The notes below the pieces were generated by a model that was given only the letters and a program-made list of their open reading frames with translations, was not told the DNA's origin and searched no databases. DNA of 64,000 nucleotides from Streptomyces oryzae (GTDB lineage: Bacteria > Actinomycetota > Actinomycetes > Streptomycetales > Streptomycetaceae), in contig NZ_JADKMA010000004.1 of assembly GCF_017676365.1 (NCBI RefSeq), positions 31,516-95,515 on the forward strand. The letters run 5' to 3'. This document shows positions 1 to 7,939 of the stretch, one piece after another. Made by a program: the position numbers and the translations under genes. Every line of letters begins with the position of its first letter. Within the stretch, counting starts at the first letter, position 1.

Positions 1-478
1 GTACGCGCGGGCGTTGTTCGAGGCGTACTGCCCGAAGATGTCCGAGGAACTTGTCGAGCAGAACGTCGACGCCCGGCTCAGCAGGCAGAAGCTGCTCACC
101 AAGACGCCGAGCGTCGAGTTCTCCTTCGTCATCGGGGAGGCGGCGTTGCGCAACCTGATCGGTGGCGGCGAGGTGATGCTGGAGCAGATGCGTCATCTGC
201 TGAAGCTGCGGGCGACGGGGAACGTCGAGGTTCAGATCATCCCGAGTTTGGCTGGGTACCACACAGGGCTCACCGGTCCCTTCGTCCTGTTGGAAACCGC
301 CGAGCAGCATCGACGCTTCGCCTACATCGAGTCGCAGAACTTGGGCTTCGTGGTGAGCGATCAGACACAGGTGAGCACGCTTGGCCTGCGCTATGGCAAG
401 CTGCGTTCGAAGGCGCTGCAGGTAGACGAATCTGCGGCGTACATCGAGCAGTTGCTGGAGGAGCACGATGGCCACTGA
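1..478 (+). CDS. XRE-family regulator, C-terminal DUF5753 part (truncated by window edge)
   Basis: The reading frame is open from base 2 and enters the window mid-gene. The visible residues are the typical DUF5753 ligand/partner domain that follows an N-terminal XRE helix-turn-helix in actinomycete regulators: it starts YARALFEAYCP, then a heptad-rich EELVEQNVDARLSRQ helix, a VIGEAALRNLIGG core and a GPFVLLE strand. The HTH lies upstream of the window. The stop overlaps the start of the DUF397 gene (468) by 11 bp, so the two are translationally coupled. Such pairs are abundant in Streptomyces and act in developmental or antibiotic regulation (BldB/AbaA-type neighbourhoods); the exact target is unknown. 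Confidence 0.85.
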   Translation, partial: YARALFEAYCPKMSEELVEQNVDARLSRQKLLTKTPSVEFSFVIGEAALRNLIGGGEVMLEQMRHLLKLRATGNVEVQIIPSLAGYHTGLTGPFVLLETAEQHRRFAYIESQNLGFVVSDQTQVSTLGLRYGKLRSKALQVDESAAYIEQLLEEHDGH

Positions 479-668
479 GCAGCAGACCACCGCAGACTTG
501 TCGCTGGCGTGGTTCAAGAGCAGCTACAGCGGGGACGGCGGCGGCAACTGCGTCGAGGTGGCTCACAGGGGCTCAGCCGTACACGTCCGCGACTCCAAGA
601 CGGACGGTCCTCGACTCACCGTGGCTCGCTCCGGCTGGGCCAGATTCGTCGCGTCGCTGACGCGCTGA
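468..668 (+). CDS. DUF397 domain protein
   Basis: A 66-residue protein with the classic DUF397 order: a WFKSSYSGDGGGNCVEVA motif, the strand VHVRDSK, then a C-terminal FVASL segment. DUF397 proteins are small partners of DUF5753-type XRE regulators; some behave as antagonists in antitoxin-like or developmental modules. It overlaps the upstream regulator gene by 11 bp, so they are almost certainly co-transcribed. A strong hairpin follows at 686-718. Confidence 0.9.
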   Translation: MATEQQTTADLSLAWFKSSYSGDGGGNCVEVAHRGSAVHVRDSKTDGPRLTVARSGWARFVASLTR

Positions 669-685
669 GCCGCACCAGTTCGGGG

Positions 686-718
686 GCCCCTGCCGCTGAG
701 TGAACAAGCGGCAGGGGC
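686..718. terminator. Bidirectional terminator hairpin
   Basis: A perfect 12-bp GC-rich stem (686-697 with 707-718) encloses a 9-nt loop. It sits between the rightward DUF397 gene and the leftward TOPRIM-like gene ending at 734, and so can serve both converging units. There is no U tract, which is usual for Streptomyces. Confidence 0.8.
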
Positions 719-733
719 ACCCGGAGTGCCCGG

Positions 734-1387
734 TCACCGCCAGGTCTGCAATTCATCAACGAAGTCGGTGAAGGAGCGGTTCGAACCGCTCAGGCTGCCG
801 GTGACGTACCCATGCTTGACCGCCTTCTCCATGATTTCCGGCGCATCGGTCTCGCTGTACTTCTGGCCGCCCAGGACGCGTTCGAGATACTTCTTCGGGT
901 CCTTCTCCAGGCCGCAGTCCCGCCTGTGGTCCTTCTCCGGTATCACCCACTTCGCCCTGAACTTGGTGAATGCTTTCGGGAAGAGGAGAAGCCACGCTTC
1001 CATCTCCACGGCGGCCAGAGCCAGAGCTGACTGGCAGGTGAAGGCTCTCCTCAGCTCCGCTGCGATGGTTTCGCGGTCCTTCGTGTACTTGTCGTCGGTG
1101 ACGCGATCGAGGTCCACGTGCAGGGCGACACCGACCAGGGCGGCGTTCTTCAACTTCGCCTGGCTCTGCGCGAGGCGCCGTAATTCATCGACGCGTGGCG
1201 TGAGCTGAGTGGTCGCCTGCGACAGCTTGATGGGCTTCTTGATCTCTACGAAGTCAGGGCAACGGCCGGGATGCAGGGCGGGGATCAGGTGCCGTAACAC
1301 CTGCCTGTCGTAGCGGCTTTCCCCGGCGAGCGCGATCACCTTCTTGCCTGCCTTGCCGCTCTTCGCGTGCGGGGGTCGAGGCGTCAC
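734..1387 (-). CDS. TOPRIM/DUF4276-like protein paired with the AAA ATPase
   Basis: A 217-residue protein. The start is the GTG at 1387, because GTGA there overlaps the stop of the ATPase gene by 4 bp; the frame stays open further upstream but only inside the ATPase gene. Visible features are an N-terminal KVIALAGES strand with a glutamate where TOPRIM-like folds carry their first acid, a central HVDLDR acidic motif, and EMEAWLLLFP, which resembles the 'E-x-W-L' helix of DUF4276/RloB-type proteins. Family assignment is from memory of these motifs and needs a profile search. AAA ATPase plus TOPRIM-like partner is an architecture seen in OLD/Gabija- and PARIS-type defence modules. Codon 69 is TTA. 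It is the last gene of the leftward unit. Confidence 0.6.
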   Translation of the reverse strand: MTPRPPHAKSGKAGKKVIALAGESRYDRQVLRHLIPALHPGRCPDFVEIKKPIKLSQATTQLTPRVDELRRLAQSQAKLKNAALVGVALHVDLDRVTDDKYTKDRETIAAELRRAFTCQSALALAAVEMEAWLLLFPKAFTKFRAKWVIPEKDHRRDCGLEKDPKKYLERVLGGQKYSETDAPEIMEKAVKHGYVTGSLSGSNRSFTDFVDELQTWR

Positions 1388-2604
1388 AAGTCCCCTCCCA
1401 GGCTTCCCGAGAACCAGAGATCGCCAGGGGGCAGCCCCTCCGAGGCCTCGATGATCTCGTGAATCGTCTCTGTGTCGATCGCGGGCACGCGGGAGCTGCC
1501 GTCCTCGCTCCGTTCGCAGATGACGATCTCCTCCGGAGTCAATTGGTTGACGAAAACCGGGGAGTGCGTCGTGACGAGGAACTGCGTGCGGTCGCTCGCT
1601 TCGCGGATGCGGTGGGCGAGGAGCTCCAGTCCGTGCGGGTGGATGCCGTGGTCGATCTCCTCGATACATGTCAGCGCGGGCGGGTGCGGATCGTGGAAAA
1701 GCGCCAGCAGGCTGAGCAACCGCACTGTTCCGAACGAGGCGTCCTTGAGCGAGGTGAGCCCGCGCAGGCCGCGTTCCTTGAGGGAGATCTTCACCCGGTC
1801 CACGGAGGAGGGCCGGACCACGATGTCCTCGATCTGAGGAATGATGGCCCGCACATCTTTCAGCAGGGACTCCCAAGCATCCTGGTCGCGCTGCAGCTCG
1901 TTGAGGAAGTCGGCGAGGTTCGCGGCATCGTCGTCGAGCCGGACCCCGAGAAAGCCGATGGGGGAATCACGGCGCGCTGCCCGCACGTCCACGTCGAAGG
2001 TGCGGACGGAGGAGAGGGAGTCCACGAAGTCGCGGACGGCCTTCTTGCTGGGGCAGTCGGGGAGGTTGGGCAGCCGCGAGTGCAGCCCCGTCTCGTACCT
2101 GCCGACGCGCAGCGGTTCATCCGACTGTTGTCCTGGCGCTTCGAAACGAAGTCGTGTGTGGGCAAGCTGCACGCTCGATGCCTCGTCAGACTCGGCGTGT
2201 TGCTCGAAGAGCTCAAAACGAGAGAACACATACTTGTCCTCTTGACGACCGGGCCGAGCTCGCGGGTTGGGACGACTTTCCAGTGTCAACGCGTACCGAT
2301 CAGGGCGTGACTCGGATGCGTGGTTGGTCCAGATGCCCTCGATACCGATACGGAGCGTGGCCCGCCGACGCGCTCCACCTCGAAAAGCCAACTCCTCGAA
2401 ACCACCGCTACTGCTGACGGCCTTCCTGATGTCGTCACGGCTGACCGTGGCAAGGAAATCGAACAGATGAAGTACGTTCGACTTACCCACGGCGTTGGGG
2501 CCGACCAGGACGTTCAGTGGTCCGAGCGGAAGACTTATGCGCGTCAGCGTACGGAAGTTCTCCACGCTGAGCTTTAAGAAACGACAGGTCAATGGGCTGG
2601 CCAA
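1384..2604 (-). CDS. SMC/OLD-like AAA ATPase (AAA_21 type)
   Basis: About 406 residues. It begins FLKLSVENFRTL, the usual first strand of AAA_21/RecF-like ATPases. Walker A is GPNAVGKS at residues 35-42, a signature-like ERGLRGLTSLKDASFGTVRLL region comes near 275, Walker B CIEEIDHGIHP near 305, and the H-loop is TTHSPVFVN. No nuclease domain is fused; the neighbouring TOPRIM-like protein would supply it, as in split OLD systems. The start is uncertain: TTG at 2604 lacks a clear Shine-Dalgarno, and a downstream GTG (VENF) is possible. With the TTG start, codon 10 is TTA. It lies 36 bp after the methyltransferase gene and overlaps the next gene by 4 bp. Confidence 0.75.
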   Translation of the reverse strand: MASPLTCRFLKLSVENFRTLTRISLPLGPLNVLVGPNAVGKSNVLHLFDFLATVSRDDIRKAVSSSGGFEELAFRGGARRRATLRIGIEGIWTNHASESRPDRYALTLESRPNPRARPGRQEDKYVFSRFELFEQHAESDEASSVQLAHTRLRFEAPGQQSDEPLRVGRYETGLHSRLPNLPDCPSKKAVRDFVDSLSSVRTFDVDVRAARRDSPIGFLGVRLDDDAANLADFLNELQRDQDAWESLLKDVRAIIPQIEDIVVRPSSVDRVKISLKERGLRGLTSLKDASFGTVRLLSLLALFHDPHPPALTCIEEIDHGIHPHGLELLAHRIREASDRTQFLVTTHSPVFVNQLTPEEIVICERSEDGSSRVPAIDTETIHEIIEASEGLPPGDLWFSGSLGGDL

Positions 2605-2640
2605 TCGATGAGGCAGTGGACAGTGACGTGCGGTGGTGCG

Positions 2641-5600
2641 TTACGCGGACGCGGCGTCCGCGACATCTGCTGGCTCGGGCGGCGACCAGCGGCCGGCAGC
2701 GATCTCCGCATCCAGCCTCGCCTGGAAGTGCGCGTGCGCCCCCCGCATCTCGGCCTCCCGATCCGCCTTGTAGAACGGCGGTTCGTATCCCTCGGGCGGC
2801 GGCGTGGTGGCTGGCGATTCGAGATGGGCGAGCAGCGCCGGGTACGTCTCCTTGGTCTGCCCGAAGCCGTAGGTGTTGTGATTGCGCGCGATCTTGCGCC
2901 CGTTGGCGTCGAAGTACATCTCCGCCTCGTAGTCGGAGAGCACGGGGTAGCGGGCCTTGTAGATCGCCACGAGCTGATCAGCGGTGATCCCGAGCCACAC
3001 AGACACGAGGGCATCCAACTCCACGAGCGCGGCCCGCCGCTCGTACTCGGTCCGGAGGGGGGTGTCGTACTGCCATGTCGGTGCGAGATGTGCGGCGAGC
3101 GGCTTCAGATTCGGCCATCCGTCATACGCCCAGTCCTCGTACCCGGGCCAGATTGCGTTGTACAGCTCTTCCCAAAGGGGGGCGTAGGCGTTGGTGAGGG
3201 CATTGAGGCGAAGGGTGCGGAGAAGTAGGGGAGAAGCGAGGCTGTGCCCCTCGGAGGGACTGGGCATGCTTTTCGCATCAGACGACAGTAGATTCGCCCT
3301 ACCGGTAAGGCGCAGGAAATAATCGAGTGGGAGCGAGGACCAAAATCCGACATTGAGAGCTGTCTGCAAGTTATTACTCAGCACTAGAGAAACGATAGAG
3401 TCCATGTGTGCTGGGCCAGGGGGAATGAGCGTGGCGAATAGGCTTCGTTCCGTATCGAAAGCAATCATCCTGCGCCAGGCCATGCGAAAATACTCGGTGT
3501 GGGAGTGATCGTTCCATACATCTTGGAATGCCAAGTATTTTTCCCAGCTGGAGGCGCGTACATAATTTGTGCCAGGAATGGCGTCCGCAGGGAGATTCAC
3601 CAGGTCGAATGTGGACCAGTCTCGGTTGGTCCGGCAGGGATTATTTGGCTGCTTAGTGAAGGCCGAAGAAACGCCAAGGTGTGGACCTTGAAGAATTACC
3701 TCTTTGATGTCTTCCGGGGAAGAGGTTTGCCACTTGTAGATGCCCGCATTTTTGGTTGCCTGATTTTCGAACATTCCCACAGTGATGTGCGGTTTAAGTG
3801 AGCCCAGTCGCTGGTGTGCGCCTGATAGGGACTCGATGGCCGCCTCTTCCTCGGCGGTGACCGGATATAGTAGCGGCGCTTGTTGGTCAGGGGTGTCGGA
3901 TTCTCCGGTGAGGTGGTTCCATGCTGTGAGACGCTGACTGTTTACGACAGTGATGCGGGACCTATGAGGTCGAAGATCCCAGCTGCCATGATGTTTGATT
4001 CCCGGAGGTGGCCCTCCTCCGTCGTGGTACATCGAGTCGATCAAGATAGTTGGGTCGAACAGCCAGCTGATATGCGTGAAAGAGACCTCGGATGGGCATC
4101 CGTAGATGCTGAGGCTGAATTCAGTGTTTACATGCACATCAGGAAAAATTCTGGTCCGGTTGTGGAAATGCGCATGGGTTCGAAGATGTCTATATGCCGC
4201 TTCGCGCAGTGGTCCTTCTTTTCTTCCGGCGAAGTGGGTATTGGGGTGGATTAGTCCTGTGTTGCCATTGCGCTGTGAGTGCAACCATGTTTGACACATG
4301 AAGGCTCGATAGAGATCCGGGCGAGTGCCGCTGATCAATGGATAGGTGCTTCCAGAACCCAAGAAAGACGCCTTACCGGCAACGCCTGCAGCCTCAGACA
4401 GATAGAAGTCGCGACTCGGCGGTTCTCCCAGCACCTCTTCCTTGCGAAACCGCCACTCTGTGATACTCGGTTTGCTCTCCAGGGCAAACCACGGCTCCAA
4501 CTCAGCCAGGACCATATCCTCCTGCCAGTCTGGCCGCACCCAAGGCGGGTTCCCCACCTGCAAGTCGTACCCACCCCGGGCGAACACCTGGCCGTACTCC
4601 AGCTCCCAGTGGAAGAAGCCCTGCCGGTCGGCGACGTCCCGCACAACGGACATCCAGGGGTACCGGGCCTCCATCCAATGTGCGGGGTCCATGCCCATGA
4701 GGTCGGGCAACTGGTCCTCGTAGGGGGTCAGTTCTTCCAGGGTTTCGAACTCGGAGACCAGCGAATCCTCCGGCACGTCCTGCGTGCCCAGGAGGGACTC
4801 GGCGAAGTCCAGCCAGGAGTCCAGGTTCGCCAAGGAGGTCACCGTGCGGCGTTCGCGGATGGCCTCCTTGCGGCGGCCTGTCCGCTTCCGTTCCAAGGAG
4901 GCACGCGTCAGTGCCATCTGCTGTGGCTCGGCGCCCAGATCGAGGCCGGGGAGGGCGTCCTCCTTCCACATCATGAGGACGCCGTCCGGGTCCGCAGCGT
5001 CCTCGCCAGCTTCGCCGGCCTCGCCAACAGCCTCGTCCGAGTCCGCGCCGGAGTCGGCAACAGCCTCCCGGCTGCCACTCACCAGCACAGCCGCCGACCG
5101 CTCGGCGGCGGCTTCGCCGCCCGCCGCCCCGCGCGTGTACCGCTCGTCCTTCCCGTTCAGCAGCCCGGCTTCCTGGACCGGCCAGAACCACAGCGCACAC
5201 CAAGCGTCCATCAGGGTCTTCAGCCGCCAGTACGGGGTGTCGACCGCCTCAAGGTCGGCCACCACCTCGTCCCGCTGGACGGCCTCCTGCGGGCGGCGCA
5301 GCCAGCCGTCCTCCGAGCCCCACACATCGATCCGGCGCGAGATGTCGCGCTCCGAGATCTCCAGGCGGCGCACCACCAGCCCCCACAGGTACTCGGCCCG
5401 TCGGGCCAGGCCCTGCAAACGGGCGGTCTGCTTCGTAGTCGGCGACTTGGTGATGGCCCGGCGCCAAGCCGCCAGCGCTTTCGCCTGCTCCGGGGCGAGG
5501 GCCTTGGCCTCCTTCTCGGCGGCGACGGCTCCCCACTCCTTCGCCGGGAGCAGGAAGTGGTGGACGGCGCCGGTCGGCAGCGTCTCGCCGGCCTGCGCGT

Positions 5601-7914
5601 CGGCGAGTGGGAAGCGCTCCGGAGTGGTGCCGAGCCAGCCGCCCTTCTTGAGACGTTCCGGTGCGTACACCTCGCGCCGGCCGCCGATCAGAGAGTTGCC
5701 GCGCCGCAAGTGGAGGCCGAACCAGGGGGCTTCCATGCCGGGGTGCATGGTGTTGAGCCAGAGGGAGACCTCGGCGAGTTCGACCGCCGTGGAGTTCAGG
5801 TCGACGCCGTAGCAGTTGTGCAGGGCGATGTATGCCTTCACCTTCTGCAGCTCGATCTGGTACTGCTCGGTGTCGATCGTGGTGCGCAGCTCCTTCTGCC
5901 GCCTGCGCAGATACTCGGCCGCCACCTGGTTGATGGCCTCGTTGAGGAACGCGCCGGAGCCCAGGGCGGGCTCGCAGATCTGCCACTCCAGCAGCTCGCG
6001 CGCCGGTGTCGTCTCGCCGTCCTGGTCGAGCCGGTGCTGCAGGGCGAGCTGCACCGTGACCTTCGTCAGGGACTCGGGCGTGTAGTACGACGCTGAGGTC
6101 TGCCGATCGCGTCCGGAGAGGCGGTAGACGAAGGAGCCGGGGGCGTGCCGGACCCGGGGCTCCTCGCCGGTGTCCCGGTCGTAGCCGCGTACGAAGACCT
6201 CGTCCGGGTACTCGTCGGCCTTGGAGGCGGGCACCAGCCAGGAGCCGTCCTTGGCGTCGCCGTTCTTGGCGACCTCGTAAAACTCCTCGTTCGCGACGAA
6301 GCCCGAGTACGACATCAGGCCCTCGTACACGGCGCCGAGCTGGTTGATGCCGAGCTGGGCGTAGGAGATGAAGCCGCCGCGCCGCCCCTTCTTGCCCTCG
6401 GTGAGCATGAGGTTGCGCAGCACCTGGTACAGCGTCGCGTTGCGCAGGCGCGTGTCGAGGTAGCGCGCCTCCTCGGAGTCTCCGCCACCCCGGCTCGCGT
6501 CCGCGTCGGCGTCGTAGCGGGGGTCGGGGACGGCGTGCTTGCCGATCAGCCGGATCGACGCCGGTTCGAAGAGCTTGGAGTGCAGCGGTTCGAAGCGCAG
6601 CCCCACATCCTCCGAGGTCTCGCTTCCGGCGCCCTCGGCGTCCCCGGTCTCGGGGACGCCATGTGTGCGGCGCGGCCGGTAGCCGTCCTGCACCTTGCGG
6701 AAGAGCAGGTCCAGGGACTCGTACAGGTACGTGCCCCGCCGCGACTCCTCGTCGACCAGTTCGCGGTCGGCGACCAGCTCGCCCAGGCGGCCGAGCCCGT
6801 AGCCCTGCTCGTACTCGGGGTAGTCCGAGGGGAGGATGCCCAGCTCGGGGCGGGCCTCGGCGTACAGGAGGAAGAGGATGCGGTAGAGGTAGCGCAGCGA
6901 CTCGCGGGTGAGCTGGCGGCCCAGTTCCGGGAGTTCCTTGACCTGTTCGGGGCGTACGCCCTGCTCGGCGATCCGGGCCAGTACCTCGTTGGCGATCAGC
7001 TCGACGCTCTGCCGCAGGCCGTCGCGCAGTTCGGAGGAGACGCCCACGGCGTGCTTGGCAGAGTTGCCGACGAGTTCGGCGAGCGGTACCTCGCCGCCCT
7101 CCTCCGGCGTGCGCAGTGAGTCGGCGCCGAAGAGCGCGGCGACGGTGTCGAGTTCGCCGCCGGTCTTGGTGTCGTTGCGCTCCAGCGCCGAGTCCAGCGA
7201 GACGGCGAGGTAGCGGCCTTCGCCCCACGCGGCGCGGTCGGCCAGCACGACGACGCCGCCGGTGAGCAGCAGCACGTAGCGGGGCGGCTCCTCGGCGGCG
7301 AACAGGAACGAGGCGAGCTTGGCGCCGGTGGCGACCGTACGCTGACCGTCGAGCACCACCGGGTCCAGCAGACGGCCGGGGCCGTCCCCGTCCAGGGCGT
7401 CGTCGGGCTCGGCGGCCCAGCCGCAGTCGAGCGCCACCAGGTCCTTCTCGCGGTGCGCGACCGTGACCTCGTGGGCCGCGTCGGCGCGCTGCACCGTCAG
7501 CGTCTCGGGTTTCGCGTCGAAGCCCAGCGCGCGCAGCACGTCCGCGTTGAGGGCGCGGATACGCTCGCGCCACTCGGGGGAGGCGTAGGTGTCCGTATCG
7601 TCGCCGCCCGCTGCGACGCTGCCGCTGTCGTCCTGGCCCTGCCGGGCGGCGAAGAACGAGCGGGCCCGGAAGTAGGGGCGGCGCAGCTCGCGCAGTCCGG
7701 CGCGGGGGGTGACGGGCAGGGCGTCGGGTGCGCGAGAGGGGGCGGCGCTGTCGGCCGCGCCCTCGGCGGTGGCTGCCTCACGGGCCCGCTTCGCCTCTTC
7801 CTCACGCTTCTTCCAGGTGCTGAGCAGCCCGGACTTCAGGTCCTTCGGCAGCACCTCGGACAGGTAGTGCGGGGAGAAGTAGTCACCGCGGTTGACCAAC
7901 GAGTCGAACGTCAT
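2641..7914 (-). CDS. Giant Eco57I/PglX-like N6-adenine DNA methyltransferase (DrmMI-like)
   Basis: A 1,757-residue protein. The N-terminal about 600 residues are helical and acidic with no obvious PD-(D/E)XK nuclease. SAM-binding motif I is EPALGSGAF near residue 650, preceded by the SASYYTPESL segment typical of type I/IIG enzymes, followed by GVDLNSTAVELAEVSLWLN. Catalytic motif IV NPPW lies near residue 1120. Motifs I and IV are about 470 residues apart, with an Ala/Glu/Asp-rich insert between them. The region after NPPW (roughly 3,280-4,500 on the DNA) should be the target-recognition part; it is markedly poorer in GC than the rest of the gene. It starts 25 bp after the helicase stop. Best analogues are the methylases of DISARM class I, BREX/Pgl and type IIG systems; a classical type IIG call is unlikely without a nuclease. 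Confidence 0.85.
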   Translation of the reverse strand: MTFDSLVNRGDYFSPHYLSEVLPKDLKSGLLSTWKKREEEAKRAREAATAEGAADSAAPSRAPDALPVTPRAGLRELRRPYFRARSFFAARQGQDDSGSVAAGGDDTDTYASPEWRERIRALNADVLRALGFDAKPETLTVQRADAAHEVTVAHREKDLVALDCGWAAEPDDALDGDGPGRLLDPVVLDGQRTVATGAKLASFLFAAEEPPRYVLLLTGGVVVLADRAAWGEGRYLAVSLDSALERNDTKTGGELDTVAALFGADSLRTPEEGGEVPLAELVGNSAKHAVGVSSELRDGLRQSVELIANEVLARIAEQGVRPEQVKELPELGRQLTRESLRYLYRILFLLYAEARPELGILPSDYPEYEQGYGLGRLGELVADRELVDEESRRGTYLYESLDLLFRKVQDGYRPRRTHGVPETGDAEGAGSETSEDVGLRFEPLHSKLFEPASIRLIGKHAVPDPRYDADADASRGGGDSEEARYLDTRLRNATLYQVLRNLMLTEGKKGRRGGFISYAQLGINQLGAVYEGLMSYSGFVANEEFYEVAKNGDAKDGSWLVPASKADEYPDEVFVRGYDRDTGEEPRVRHAPGSFVYRLSGRDRQTSASYYTPESLTKVTVQLALQHRLDQDGETTPARELLEWQICEPALGSGAFLNEAINQVAAEYLRRRQKELRTTIDTEQYQIELQKVKAYIALHNCYGVDLNSTAVELAEVSLWLNTMHPGMEAPWFGLHLRRGNSLIGGRREVYAPERLKKGGWLGTTPERFPLADAQAGETLPTGAVHHFLLPAKEWGAVAAEKEAKALAPEQAKALAAWRRAITKSPTTKQTARLQGLARRAEYLWGLVVRRLEISERDISRRIDVWGSEDGWLRRPQEAVQRDEVVADLEAVDTPYWRLKTLMDAWCALWFWPVQEAGLLNGKDERYTRGAAGGEAAAERSAAVLVSGSREAVADSGADSDEAVGEAGEAGEDAADPDGVLMMWKEDALPGLDLGAEPQQMALTRASLERKRTGRRKEAIRERRTVTSLANLDSWLDFAESLLGTQDVPEDSLVSEFETLEELTPYEDQLPDLMGMDPAHWMEARYPWMSVVRDVADRQGFFHWELEYGQVFARGGYDLQVGNPPWVRPDWQEDMVLAELEPWFALESKPSITEWRFRKEEVLGEPPSRDFYLSEAAGVAGKASFLGSGSTYPLISGTRPDLYRAFMCQTWLHSQRNGNTGLIHPNTHFAGRKEGPLREAAYRHLRTHAHFHNRTRIFPDVHVNTEFSLSIYGCPSEVSFTHISWLFDPTILIDSMYHDGGGPPPGIKHHGSWDLRPHRSRITVVNSQRLTAWNHLTGESDTPDQQAPLLYPVTAEEEAAIESLSGAHQRLGSLKPHITVGMFENQATKNAGIYKWQTSSPEDIKEVILQGPHLGVSSAFTKQPNNPCRTNRDWSTFDLVNLPADAIPGTNYVRASSWEKYLAFQDVWNDHSHTEYFRMAWRRMIAFDTERSLFATLIPPGPAHMDSIVSLVLSNNLQTALNVGFWSSLPLDYFLRLTGRANLLSSDAKSMPSPSEGHSLASPLLLRTLRLNALTNAYAPLWEELYNAIWPGYEDWAYDGWPNLKPLAAHLAPTWQYDTPLRTEYERRAALVELDALVSVWLGITADQLVAIYKARYPVLSDYEAEMYFDANGRKIARNHNTYGFGQTKETYPALLAHLESPATTPPPEGYEPPFYKADREAEMRGAHAHFQARLDAEIAAGRWSPPEPADVADAASA
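3280..4500 (-). other. Low-GC segment covering the presumed target-recognition region of the methyltransferase
   Basis: Sample 60-base lines counted by hand give 26, 31 and 29 G+C (43-52%) inside this stretch. Flanking parts of the same gene are far richer, e.g. 41 of 60 at 4501-4560, and higher still beyond. The reading frame is intact throughout. The position, directly C-terminal to NPPW, is where adenine methylases carry their specificity domain, so a recombined target-recognition module is the simplest reading. Confidence 0.6.
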
Positions 7915-7939
7915 GGCCTGGCTCTTCCAGCTCTCGGTC

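Noticed and set aside
1388..1876. N-terminal extension of the TOPRIM-like protein up to 1876
   Set aside because: The extension lies inside the ATPase gene in another frame; the GTGA overlap at 1387 is the natural start.
4279..6096. Long rightward open frame (605 codons) opposite the methyltransferase gene
   Set aside because: It is antisense to intact SAM and catalytic motifs, its translation shows no family features, and long antisense frames are normal at this GC content.
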